Assembly (NCBI GenBank): GCA_037974965.1
Contig: JBBPFI010000007.1
Span: forward strand, 434,001 to 498,000
Reading direction: 5' to 3'
Origin: Dacryopinax spathularia
Lineage: Eukaryota > Basidiomycota > Dacrymycetes > Dacrymycetales > Dacrymycetaceae
Length of the DNA stretch: 64,000 nucleotides
The notes under the pieces were generated by a model. That model did not search any database and was not told the origin of the DNA. It worked only from the letters and a program-made list of their open reading frames with translations. Shown here in pieces: positions 43,553 to 54,008 of the stretch. A program made the translations under genes and the position numbers. The stretch's first letter is position 1; each line of letters starts with the position of its first letter.

Positions 43553-44912
43553 CTAATCGGACAGCTCGATGACTTCTATTGGCTCCTGTCTCCGTCTCTT
43601 CCGCTGCGGGAGAGGGATATTCTCCTTATCCTCCTCTTCCGAGTCGGATATTGCAATGACATCCCCATCGCCGCTCGCAGAAGGCCTGGGATGTGATGCC
43701 GTACTCTGGCTCGTAGCTTGTCTCTCGACTAGCTCGACCTGGCGGAGGAAGCTTTCGTCCATGTCGTCGTCGAAATCTATCGTGTCATCGGTAGGAGGAT
43801 GGTCTTGCAGTCGTGACCGTGACGGAAGAGTGGGAAGCTGGACGGATGGACCGCCATACGCGTCGGAAGCGTCAGAGAAATAAGGAGAAATATTGTCGTC
43901 TGGCGCAGCTCGTGCAGGAGCCGTCCTTGCAGCATGTGCTCTCTGTCGCGCGGTTGGCTGGTTCCGCGTCCGTGGAGGCCTTTGAGGGGGTTGCTCTTCC
44001 GGGACAGGTGGCGTTTCTGCTGCAGGGTTACTTCCCTGTCCCCCGTTTGCGGAATGCCTAGAAAACGGTTATTGTACGTGAACCCGCTGCAATGGATGTA
44101 CTTACCCCATTCGCTCTTGCAGACCACGGGTGAATACCGCCTCGCGCTGAGCGTCCAGCTCCTCGTTGCTGTACCCAAGCAGATTCACGTTGGAAGGTTG
44201 TAGCATGGCGACGCCTCTTCGCACAGGAACGTTCTTGAGCACAATCTGTACGATCCGACGTCAGACGTCGCGACAGGCAACGGATAGAAGGCCGCACCTT
44301 GTATCCCAGCGGTGTCTCACCCAACTTGATGGAGTCTAGCCTTCGGTATTCAATAGCTTTGATAGCGTTGTAGCCGTCACTCAGCTCGAAGCTGAGCATC
44401 CCTCTGGGATACTTGGGATACTCGCCAGCCGGCTCATCGGTGTCGTCATCGCCGCCAGCCAGGCCGGCGAGATCAGCCTTCTCCGTCCAAGCCTGACGGG
44501 TATTCTGGAGAGAGAAAGCAGAATGGCCTATCTCCATAATGGAGACCACCTGAAGCAGAAGAAAAGGTGGCAGGTTGACAGCATGTAGGCTGGCGGGGTC
44601 GTCCGGAAGTCCAGTTCGCGCAAGCATGGAGTCGTGCAAGTCGGATTGAAGCAGCTATAATGCCCATCAGTTGAGCCGCAGGTATTCACAGAATTCCTCT
44701 GACTTGAGCTTCGATATTGTCCGTGAGAGTTCTGGTGTCGTTCGGAGCAATGTGGAGTTCGCTGACAAGGTAGTTGTAGCATTGCTCGAGCCATTCCTGA
44801 GGAGGACCGGTTCATTCTAGAGCATGCCAGGGCAAAGAAATGTACAGACAGGGTCGACAGTTGGTTTAGGATAGTTTCTGTTCACCCACTGGAGAATCTC
44901 CCTGGGCACCAT
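43553..44912 (-). CDS. RMI1: RecQ-mediated genome instability protein 1 (RMI1)
   Basis: Start at ATG 44912 (MVPREILQWVNRNYPKPTVD); a short intron joins P to EWLEQCYNYLVSELHIAPND. A second intron (donor GTCAGA) leads to LLQSDLHDSMLARTGLPDDP. The OB-fold core has RGMLSFELSDGYNAIKAIEY, RRLDSIKLGETPLGYK and IVLKNVPVRRGVAMLQPSNV, the strongest RMI1 signature. The C-terminal part is acidic and Ser rich, ending IAISDSEEEDKENIPLPQRK and IEVIELSD. RMI1 binds Top3 and the RecQ helicase (Sgs1/BLM) and stimulates dissolution of double Holliday junctions. The last segment resembles SUMO-interaction motifs (IAISDSEEED, IEVIELSD), which is inference. Confidence 0.87.
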
Positions 44913-45124
44913 CAAGAAAGGTAGATATATGCTAAGCTTTGTTCTGGTAGAAACGAAAGAGACGCGTTATGGACGCGTTGCCCCGCAAAGAAGCGCGTCA
45001 TAACGACTCACAGCCACCAAATCACCTGCCCAGGAATTTTCAGGTTGGTGGCTCAACCAACTCACACGACCCTTTCTTTCCTCTAAAAGTAATCCTCCTT
45101 CACCTCTCATCACCTTCTATCATC

Positions 45125-46561
45125 ATGGAATCCGAGACGCTCACCAAGTACAAGTCGGCGGGCGATATCGTTCACAAGGTCTTCCAGAAGCTCGTCCCAC
45201 TTTGCGTCGATGGTGCCAAGATCATCGATCTTTGCGTGGAGGGTGACAAGGCAATCGAGGAGGAGCTGTCTGCGGTGTACAACAAAGCGGTCAAGGGTGT
45301 GAAGGTATCGAAGGGTACTGCGTTTGTATGCTCCGTGGGACCATGTAATAATCATTGGCTGCGTTCACATAGGTATCGCATTCCCAACTTGCATATCCGT
45401 GAACAACTGTGTTGCCCATTTCTCGCCCATTGCGTAAGCTCAGCCATGTGAAGCCTGTATCACTCTTGTCTGATTGTGGTATCCGCTTCTGTAGCTCCGA
45501 CCCTGTTACTTCTGCTGCAACTATCTCTAATGGCGATGTTGTCAAGATCCATCTTGGCGCACACATTGATGGTTACGCCTCCATCAGCGCTGAGACTCTC
45601 GTCGTGGGCGCCACGGCAGAGTCGCCAGCAACAGGCAAGAAGGCAGATGTCGTGAAGGCCGCTTGGACCGCGGCGGAGGCTGCCATGCGATTGATCAAGG
45701 TCGGAGAGAAGAACTATACTGTTACGGACACCGTCGCGAAGGTGGTTTCTGAATTTGATACATACGCTGTTGAAGGTGCGTATGTAATCCCCTCCGACGG
45801 ATACATAGGCTGATGTCTGATCAGGCATGCTTTCATGCCAACAAACCCAAAATTCCATTGAAGGAAAGAAGAAGATCATTCTGAACCCTACTCCGGAGCA
45901 GAGGCGATCAACCGAGGTGACCACATTCGCAGAGGGCGAGGTGTACGGAATGGATGTTCTGGTCTCATCTGGCTCAGAGGGCAAGGTACGCATCATTTGC
46001 CATGCCTCGCGTCAACTGTAGCTTACATGCTCCTTATCAGACACGTACCGAGGAGGCTCGTGTGACGGTCTACTTGCCTCAAGCTGAAGTCACCTACCAG
46101 TTGAAGATGAAGAACTCGCGTACCGTCTTCTCCGAAATCAAGCGGAAGGCTGGCTCCTTCCCTTTCAACCTGCGTGTCTTGGAGGATGAGAAGCGTGCAC
46201 GGATGGGTATCACCGAGGCAGTTCAGCACGGTCTGCTGAGGCCGCTCGAAGTTGTGTGAGTGATTTTCGCAGCTGGATGGTGACCCAATGCTGATCATCT
46301 CACAGCTACACCCCTGCTGACACCTATGTTGCCGCATTCCACTTCACAATCGCCCTTCTCGCCGGTGGACCCGCACTCCTCACCCACCCACCTGTTTGGT
46401 ACTCTGCCGATAAGGTCAAGACGGAGAAAGAGATACAGGACGAGTCAATCAAGGAGCTGCTCTCTAAGAAGCTGCGTGACAGTAAGAAGAAGAAGAACAA
46501 GAAGGCTGCTGCTGCTGAGGGCGAGGAGAAGGCTGAAGCAGCCGAGGAGGACAAAGAGTAA
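45125..46561 (+). CDS. PA2G4/Ebp1-type protein (methionine aminopeptidase fold)
   Basis: Six exons: 45125-45314, 45373-45433, 45495-45775, 45825-45985, 46041-46255, 46306-46561, total 1164 nt, 387 residues. It has the pita-bread fold of type 2 methionine aminopeptidases (IAFPTCISVNNCVAHFSP, VVKIHLGAHIDGYASISAET, EGEVYGMDVLVSSGSEGK), but metal ligands are not conserved: the usual D-x-G of the active site reads HLGAHIDGY. This is expected for the non-enzymatic PA2G4/Arx1 group. The tail is Lys-rich (DSKKKKNKKAAAAEGEEKA). These proteins bind the 60S ribosomal subunit near the exit tunnel and act in its maturation. Confidence 0.9.
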
Positions 46562-46823
46562 AAGGTCAAATGGTACATTGATTAGTAGATACACTACTTC
46601 CGTGATGACCACCGGGAACATCTTCAATACTAGATTGTTGCCCGCATATATCGAGGATTGGAGGCCGTTGGCCCGTGCAGTGACGCCGCTTGCGATACGC
46701 TCCGCACACTCCTCCACATCCCTCACGTAGCGTTCGACGGAGTGTTCCCCCGTGCACAGCGTATGCACCACATAAAACATAAGCCGCTCGTTGACAAGTA
46801 GACTTTGTTTAATACGAGCTCTA

Positions 46824-47221
46824 TCAGCCGTGCGATTCAGACGGTGCACCAGAGTCGGGTGCGAATGCTTCGAGCGTCCGCAAGACCAGATCCAGGTTCT
46901 CCAGAAAGCTGTTGGCAGACAGTCTCGCCAGCCGTACGGTAAGCGTAGTAAAGGTTCTAAACATCGTCAGTACCAGCCTCACCCGCATAAATATGTCGCA
47001 ACATACGCAATCAGCTCGTTGCCTTCAACCTCTAACATGCGCTTGACAACCTTTGGCTGTAGCTCCTTGTCCACATCTATGACTCGTCTGGCAATGTTGG
47101 CATGTTCTGCAGACGCAAAGGGTATTCGTATTGTTCTGCAGCGAATCAGCTACGCTCGGTTACGATGAGTAAAGCATGCTCACATGGTATGCCATCCAGC
47201 CGTCGAGGTCGTCGATGCCAT
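46824..47221 (-). CDS. PCC1: KEOPS/EKC complex subunit Pcc1
   Basis: Three exons: 47184-47221, 47007-47135, 46824-46956, total 300 nt, 99 residues, typical for Pcc1. The sequence reads MASTTSTAGWHTITIRIPFA, SAEHANIARRVIDVDKELQP, KVVKRMLEVEGNELIATFTT and LTVRLARLSANSFLENLDLV. Pcc1 is the small dimerisation subunit of KEOPS, which makes N6-threonylcarbamoyladenosine at position 37 of tRNAs. This gene is easy to miss because no exon exceeds 133 nt. Confidence 0.92.
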
Positions 47222-47553
47222 GATGCTGCTCTCATTTGCAGACCCTGAACAATTGAAGCGCTCATCATGTCTCTTTCGTTTCGACGATCATCAGGGCTTG
47301 GCTACTAGACAGCCAAATCGGTGTTCAATCTGCTTTTCTACCTCGTGGCAGCCTGCATGTCGCCCGACAATGACAATAACCATGAATCACTCCACAAAGC
47401 CTGGTTGGCCTACTGCGCGAACTACACGTGTACAGACCATGATTCGACCGAAGTGTCAGATTTGTGACATAAAACCTTGAAGCTGCAGGCTGAACTTGCC
47501 TCTTACAATACTTGCTGAGCCAGTGAAACGATTGCCGATCTTTGCTGCTAAAA
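47222..47553. promoter_or_regulatory. Divergent promoter region, PCC1 / APH-like kinase
   Basis: About 330 bp between start codons facing away from each other; no gene visible. Confidence 0.4.
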
Positions 47554-49083
47554 ATGTCTGCTCCTTCTTCATATGTTCTAGACTATTTCATGGCCAATCA
47601 GTCCTTGACTTCTGGCTTCGACTTTGATCGGAAAGCTGTTGAGAAGGCAGTGAAGCGTTCACTGGATCTTGATGTTACGGATATTACTCCGATTAGGCGG
47701 GGAGCTGATAGCCTTGTAAGTTGGGATACGTTATCGCTCTGACGGTGCCACCTCAATGCGGTCAGACGCTGGAAGTCGTTCTGTCCGACGAGACCGAGAT
47801 CATCGCCCGTATCATCGGACCCATGACACCAATGATAAGGATCGAGTCGGAGGTATGGCATTCTGGTTTTCCGATTAGCCTCAAGCTGATCGTTCTAAGG
47901 TAGCCACGATGCAATACATATGCCAAAGGGTACCGGAGATACCAGCACCACTGGTTCTGTACCAGGACAACCATATCCTCTTGACGGAGAAGATGTCAGG
48001 TGTACTCCTCCATAGCATTTGGAACAAACTTGATCGCTATGATAAAAAGAAGATCGTGGAGCAAGTTGCAGAATGGATGGTGGAGCTCTTTAACCATCGC
48101 TTTGACGAGATGGGAAGCTTGTATTGGGACGGCAGTCTCGACTTTTTCGTCGGACCGATGACGTCTGATGCGTTCTGCGCCGGAGCAAGAGGTCCGATGG
48201 AACTGGATCGAGGACCATGGAAAACCGTGACCGAGTACGTTCCTGTGTTCGAGATGCTCATCAGGATCTGTAACTGGTTATTGCGTAGCTATTTCTACGC
48301 TTGCGCCCAGCGAGAACTCGACCTTGCGCGCAGCCTTGATCCTGGAAATACGTCATCAGCGTACCGCAGTATGTTGTCCTCTCAACGCGATGCGGTGGAA
48401 CGCAGTATGGATCTCTTGGTCGAGATCGTTACCAGATGTGGTTGTCTTGATGAGGAAGATCCGGATCTTGCCCCATTTGCCATCGATTTGGAGGACTTTG
48501 GCCCTCGAAACCTCTTCGTCGATCCGGACGAGCCATCAAACATCGTAAGCAGAACAACAGCCTGCGTTTCGTTTCAACAGCTGAAGGTAACGCTCAGGTG
48601 GGTGTCATAGGTTGGCAAGGCGTCTGCGTTCGGCCCCTATGGATGTGCGCGCATCTACCGAAATGGATCACACCCAGTCTTTCCTCGTCGTTCGCCGACC
48701 ATGATCCGGAAGAAGCGGAATACCTAGCAGGGGTCTTCCGTCGGACGGTCACTACACTCGACCCGCTCTTTGCGCGAGCGATGGACGTAGACGATGTACG
48801 CAACTCGCTGGAGGACATCGCACGCATGGACGCTATGCAAGACGCGTTCCTTATCCTGCCAACTCTGGAGAGCCTGGCTGCAACGCTTCCAGGAGAGGAG
48901 GACATGGATGGTCTGGAGGCGATCCTCGATCCTCATACTCTGGAAGGCAGAGCAGCGCGCATCAATCTAGTTACGAAGGGTCGGAGCGGGACATTGGCGC
49001 TGGCCGATATGACGTCGGACGACTTTGTGCTCGTGAAAAGGCCTAGCCCTCCTAAGCAGACGTATAGCAGTTCGCTTAGCTAA
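47554..49083 (+). CDS. Aminoglycoside phosphotransferase-like kinase (APH/Fmp29 fold)
   Basis: Four exons: 47554-47715, 47766-47852, 47900-48544, 48598-49083, total 1380 nt, 459 residues. N-terminal lobe: ITPIRRGADSLTLEVVLSDE and EIIARI, with the Arg/Lys strand. Then VATMQYICQRVPEIPAPLVL and ILLTEKMSGVLLHSIW (hinge), and EEDPDLAPFAIDLEDFGPRN LFVD near the C-terminal lobe, where a catalytic loop HxD is expected. Here it is FAIDLEDFGPRNLFV, in which DFGPRNLFVD takes the place of H-x-D-x5-N, so activity is uncertain. VGVIGWQGVCVRPLWM is the family D-W-E/Q block with Asp changed to Gly. Fungal genomes hold many of these; substrates are unknown. Confidence 0.8.
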
Positions 49084-50005
49084 CGGCATGATCGCTGATA
49101 TTCGCATTGTATTCATGTAAAGTAACAAGAAACAATTTGACCCCCTTGCGCTACAAGAACAGGTCCTGAAGAACTGTCAGCCATCGTTGTGACATAGAGC
49201 AAAGAATGAGATGCAAAGATCAGTGATTCGATGTAAATCAACATTCGACAACCCGCCCGCTTCATTGTACACCGCGGGCGTGGTGGGTTGCCTCTGTCCG
49301 CCCATCGATGGGATGTCATCCGAGAAAAGGAGGGAAGCCAAAAAGGAAGCCGAATGGAACGCAGCTCACCATACGCGAGTGAAACTACCGATCGAGCGCA
49401 ATCTAACAAGGAAATCGTCAGCAATCGTTCAGAGCAGATACGAGATATGGAAGAAAGGTCAGACAAGGCTGAAATCGTTGTTGTCAACAAGTAGTTTCAG
49501 AATGAGGTAAAGTATGGTTCTCGGTAACATCACTCGGAAAGTTATGCGGCGAGAACACTCACCCAGCACGAGATCTCTACCGTCAACCTAAAGTCTAGCA
49601 GTTGGACAAGCTGTTCCTATGTCGAATGTCAGTAAACATCACGAGACGAAGGAAGACCTTATAGACGAAAAGTCAGATCAAGTGTAGTTTTGGAAAGTAA
49701 TCTCATGTAGAATCAAATGTTTAGGAATGTATTGGTTGTTCATCGTACAGGTAACGGCGATGTTTGGAGACGCGCGCTTACCCATCCACGAAAGAAGAGG
49801 ATACAATAGTCCTTGAGCAACAGTAATTCATAAGTCAAGCACTCGAGAAGGCAGAGAGAGGAGACGAGGAGAGCGCGAAAACAGGACAGACGCGACTTTT
49901 TGGCAAGTCGGGTGAAAGCCTCCGCGACTGCTCCCGCTGCTTCTCCCAATCCGTCCGAGCGCATCATCGTCTCCGCACCTCGACCTCACCATACAGAGCA
50001 CAACA
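49084..50005. other. Intergenic, possible unrecognised exons on the minus strand
   Basis: About 920 bp. On the minus strand near 49570-49615 a short open piece (LVQLLDFRLTVEISC) is followed by a GTGAGT donor, and a TTTCAG acceptor lies near 49475, so a weak spliced gene or remnant is possible. Nothing in it matches a known family. Confidence 0.3.
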
Positions 50006-50624
50006 ATGCTCGCCCACCGCAGCGCAAGAACGGCACTGCGGTCTGTCCGTATCGCGCGGTTCACGACCTCTGCTGTTGCGCGCGACTTACAGTCTGGTGA
50101 CAAGGCGATTGCGCCGCTGAATGCTACACAAATCGACGTAGGAGGGCCCATCGAGTTCCAACAGCCGCCGTACGACCCACAGCTGGGCGACTACCCGCAA
50201 CTGCCTGCGGTCTCCCAGCAATGGAGGAAGCCGAGTGATAAGTGGTGGGATAAGCAGGGGCGACGGAACTTCGGAGAGCCGGTACGCTTGTGCCACTCGA
50301 TCTGCTCCATCCCATAGCTTAATGTCCGTGCAGGTCCACGAGCAAGACGAAGCGCTGACCATTTGGGCACCTGACGTCTATCCGATCTCTGGCCCATCCG
50401 CTCTCTTCCAGTTCTCCCTCGCCATGCTGGGATTTACCGCGTTTGGCTTGCTCCTCTGGCGCGTCAAGCCTGAACGGCCGGCTGTCCCGAGAGAGTATCC
50501 TTATGATGGCTTGGCATCGCACTTAGGGGGGCAGCTCAACAAGGTACGTCTGTACGGCCACTGGCTTGTTGCTCCATGCTGATTAGAATACTAGGCCAAC
50601 ACCGGGGAAGAGGTAGAGGAATAG
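50006..50624 (+). CDS. Mitochondrial complex I subunit NDUFB8 (fungal 20.1 kDa type)
   Basis: Three exons: 50006-50281, 50334-50543, 50595-50624, total 516 nt, 171 residues. The first ~25 residues (MLAHRSARTALRSVRIARFT) form a mitochondrial presequence. Conserved blocks are DPQLGDYPQLPAVSQQWRKP, KWWDKQGRRNFGEPVHEQDE, IWAPDVYPISGPSALFQFSL and one membrane helix (LAMLGFTAFGLLLW), then PAVPREYPYDGLASHLGG. NDUFB8 is an accessory subunit in the distal membrane arm of NADH:ubiquinone oxidoreductase. The tiny last exon gives ANTGEEVEE. Confidence 0.92.
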
Positions 50625-51051
50625 AAGGTGCAATCGACGGCTGTTACTAAATGTATTTTACGCAAATCATATATCCTTGAACATCATCTTTGGCTGGTAC
50701 AGCCGCGATTGAGCTCTCGACGTCGGTCATCAAGGTTATTTGCGGATGTTCAACTTCTACTCGAGACATTTTTCATTGTTCTCCCGAGGGAGAGATATAT
50801 TATCATGTACTGGAATTTGACTGGAACTGGTAAATTGCCCCATAGGGCAAACCGCAAGTAACGGTTAAGAAAGTGTGGAGATGAAGGAAGGTGGAACGAT
50901 GTCAGAAAGGCTGCATACAGGTACAGAGTTTGGAGAAACTGAACAGCTGTTGAAGAGCTTGCCAAGCGGCCCAAGGCATACGCGTACAGGGAATAGAGCG
51001 ATCGTGGTCGTTTGGACGTGTCTTTGTCTGTTGATGTTTGAGCTGAGTGGA
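50625..51051. other. Intergenic, 3' regions of convergent genes
   Basis: About 430 bp between two stops facing each other; no gene seen. Confidence 0.4.
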
Positions 51052-52133
51052 CTAGATGTACCTCCCTCCACCGTATCCTGGACTGAGGTACGCGCTGCCC
51101 GCGGTAGGAGGGTACCCGGCAACAGGTAACACCGGCTGGCCGTAGGGCGACGCTGCGACAGGGTAGCCGCCCGCCGTCGCAGCGTACCCAGCTGCACCGT
51201 AGCCTGCAACCGGTGCGACGCCACCAGGGTAAACGGGCACCGCTGCAGGTGGATATGCACCACCGAAGGATGCACGTCTCACACGTTCGTAGTTGTCGTA
51301 GCCGGCGATGTCGCCGGACAGGTTGCCAAATGACCGACGTCTGCCGAGCCCATAACCACGGTCACCGTAGTCGTAATCGTCATCATAGCGGTGGACGTGC
51401 TCGCCAGTCAGCGAGTTGTACGTGTCATAACGCAGGAGTCCGCGGTGTTGGCGGCGGAAGATACGATGGACCGTTGCGGCAGCCTCCTCGGCTGCTTCAC
51501 GCCTGCCACGGTCAGCAAAAAGGCGACCTGTGTAACCCCAGAGCTTGCCGACTACAGCTGAGTCAGCATACATCCAGAATATGGAGAATGACGCGAACCT
51601 TCGGCGACCGCAAGGCCCATAATAGCATCTTCCTCGCTCTCCAGGTCACCCATGACCGGAAGACGCATGTTCGGATTGTTCTCCCAGAAGCGTAGCGCCT
51701 CGTAAGCCGCAGCAGCACCGATTATCTCAGGAGAAGCGGTTCTCATATCGATCTAGTCAGGCACATTTCCGCGTCAGTCACGTTGCTTGTACCGCAAAAG
51801 GAAGGTATAAGCGCACCCAGCCAGCATACACGCGTTGATGAGCCTCCCGGGCTTCCTCGGCATTGGAACCAGCATTTCCGACCCAGCGTCTAACTCCACC
51901 GATGATGCGGCTGAAGATATCACTGAAGTGGGATGTCAGTTTGGTCGATGCGGGATTGTAGTGCTGACTTACTCATCCTCCTCTACATCGGCCCAGCGAG
52001 TGTGAGCACGGTAGTAGTCCATCGGGCCCCATCCGGTTTGAGGGGCATAAGGAACGGCGGGCGGCGCTGGTAGCTGGTACTGAGGAGTACCCCACATCTG
52101 GGGTTGATAACCCCGATAGTAATCGTAGGCCAT
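51052..52133 (-). CDS. Tyr/Gly-rich protein with CipC-like (DUF3759-type) middle domain
   Basis: Several exons. The first residues are Tyr/Pro/Gln rich (MAYDYYRGYQPQMWGTPQYQ). The middle exons read VRRWVGNAGSNAEEAREAHQ and SPEIIGAAAAYEALRFWENN, then AIMGLAVAEVGKLWGYTGR, AEEAAATVHRIFRRQHRGLL; the SPEIIGAAAAYEA...GLAVAEV pattern resembles the CipC/DUF3759 stress proteins. The last exon (51052 to about 51555) ends in a Tyr/Gly/Ala/Pro repeat (VAPVAGYGAAGYAATAGGYP) with many GGYP-like units. The first ATG in frame is 52133; the frame is open without ATG for a further 60 bp. A TATAAA box at 52256-52261 fits a start at 52133. The low-complexity ends suggest condensate or wall association, which is inference. 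Confidence 0.65.
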
Positions 52134-52255
52134 GGGAGGTTGCTGAGGATAGTACGAAGCCGGGGCGTAAGACGAAGGGTAGTACGAAGCCAAGTTGGCG
52201 AGCTGTCGTGGGTGAACGTTGGGGAAAGGGGTATGCCTCGAGGCAGGCGAAGGGG

Positions 52256-52261
52256 TTTATA
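52256..52261 (-). promoter_or_regulatory. TATA box of the CipC-like gene
   Basis: TATAAA on the minus strand in CAATATAAACCCC, about 125 bp upstream of the first ATG. Confidence 0.45.
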
Positions 52262-54008
52262 TTGTGATTGGGTGACGGATGATGGCAAGTGTGGCTCTGC
52301 TATCTTCTTCGGTCTTGGCTCCAGCACCTTGCGCTTCACACGCGTCCTTGTTGTTGGCCGGCTGTTCAGAAGCAGATGTCGTCCCCTGATTGACTGCCCG
52401 GTGGACGATGTGACGGTAGGGTAGTGGTGGGTATATTACTGTGGTTGTTCTGTTGCTTTCCGGTGCCTGTCCGATACCGACACTATATAGGCCCTTTGCT
52501 GCCCCTGTCCTCGCTGGATGACGTGTCCGCGACTGAATCTAGAAGATCCGAAGCAGGGTAGAGGAGCAGAGTAAGCTATCAAGAAGCGCCGTTGTTACTG
52601 CGGGGCAACGCCGGACGATGAGGGAATGCTGTACGGGGGTGAGGGCTGCCCGTGACCTTTGGCGGAGGCACTCCCCGGATCTCTGCGGGTTCTGTTAGGG
52701 AATGTACGACGCGACATGACTTCATCATCCTCATTATCATCACCAAGACAATCCGAAACCATGGTGTTCTACATATCAACGCTTCTTTGAGTGTTTATTT
52801 TACGATGGCAAAATTCATCGATCCCGTTTTCGAAGCATGTGCTCTGCACTCTCCAAGTGGAAATTTCTGGATCTACATCACGGCAAATCCGCCCTCATAT
52901 CCGGCCACAACATGCACTACTGTCTAGGCGATTGCCGGGCTGCACAGTGCCGTTCGGAGTTGCCGTCATTCTGACTGTCTGCATTTCCATGCGAAGTACC
53001 GTTATTATCGATCAACTCTACTTAGCAGAGCTCCACCTTAAGCACACGATCGGTCCTTCCCCAGCGCCGAAGAAAGAGAACGGGGATCTATACCGAATGT
53101 GGTCAACAGATCGATTTGCTAACCCGCTTTCCCGATCGTCTTCATAAGCGCGATTGGGTCGGCTACCGTGGCAGAATAGCGCACATTAGGGCAAGCACCT
53201 CCCCAATTTTTCTGCCCAAGGGTCCAATGCATCCGTGTGCACGGGCCAAGGCGAAAAGGTACATATGCAGCGCGAAGGACGTTAGTTGTTTCCCCATGAT
53301 TATACTCTTTAGGATCATTTTTATAGTGACCTAACCGAACCGACACATCCAAATGTGCCACGCTTTTAACTCCACTCGATGAGAGTGTTCACACCGCCCT
53401 TACACCGAGGCCCTTTACTGCATTTTTGCAGTTCGATGACGTGCGCTCATGAGCGAAGCCAGCCGCTTGCGGTTTGGTTTTGCGAGTGAGCGGGGCGGTT
53501 GTGACATTTCTGATGGAGTCCAATCGCATTGGTTCTGTATAATCGTCTCTTCTATTACCCTTTGTACTCGCACTCGATAGTTGTAATGTGCATCGCGTTG
53601 CTTATCTTTTGTGTTGTTGCTATCAGCCTTCCGCCGTCCACAACTAGTTCTGATTGCGTGTGTCCTCACGTCTCGGACTGCCGACATGGCTTCACTTGGG
53701 ACGAGAAGTACGAGCGCTTACATTCTACTACCACACAGAACACGACGTCAGCAAGCAAGCTGTCAAAGTGAACAACCTGCTATTCAGACACGGTTCAGCG
53801 GCGGGCGAGAGCGACGCAGCCAGCTGATCTGCAATGACTAGAGACGGAGAAACATCCGGCTCCGACGACGCGCAAAGTCATCGTCGCGTTGAGTGGGTGA
53901 TGAGAGCAAGCGACTCTGATGCATTATTGAACACCTCAGCAGCTTTCCTACTTCCCTGTCATCATCTCTGCTTGAGCACCGTGCCTTCGTGCAGGCCGGC
54001 GAGGTAAG
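52262..54008. other. Large intergenic region, no gene seen
   Basis: About 1.75 kb between the CipC-like gene and Rad2. Only short frames of poor composition occur on either strand. The last ~200 bp should hold the Rad2 promoter. Confidence 0.4.

Noticed and set aside
49211-49510. Small plus-strand gene starting MSSEKRREAKKEAE
   Set aside because: Lys/Arg/Glu-rich start looks attractive, but the rest lacks protein-like composition and no promoter or splice support was found.
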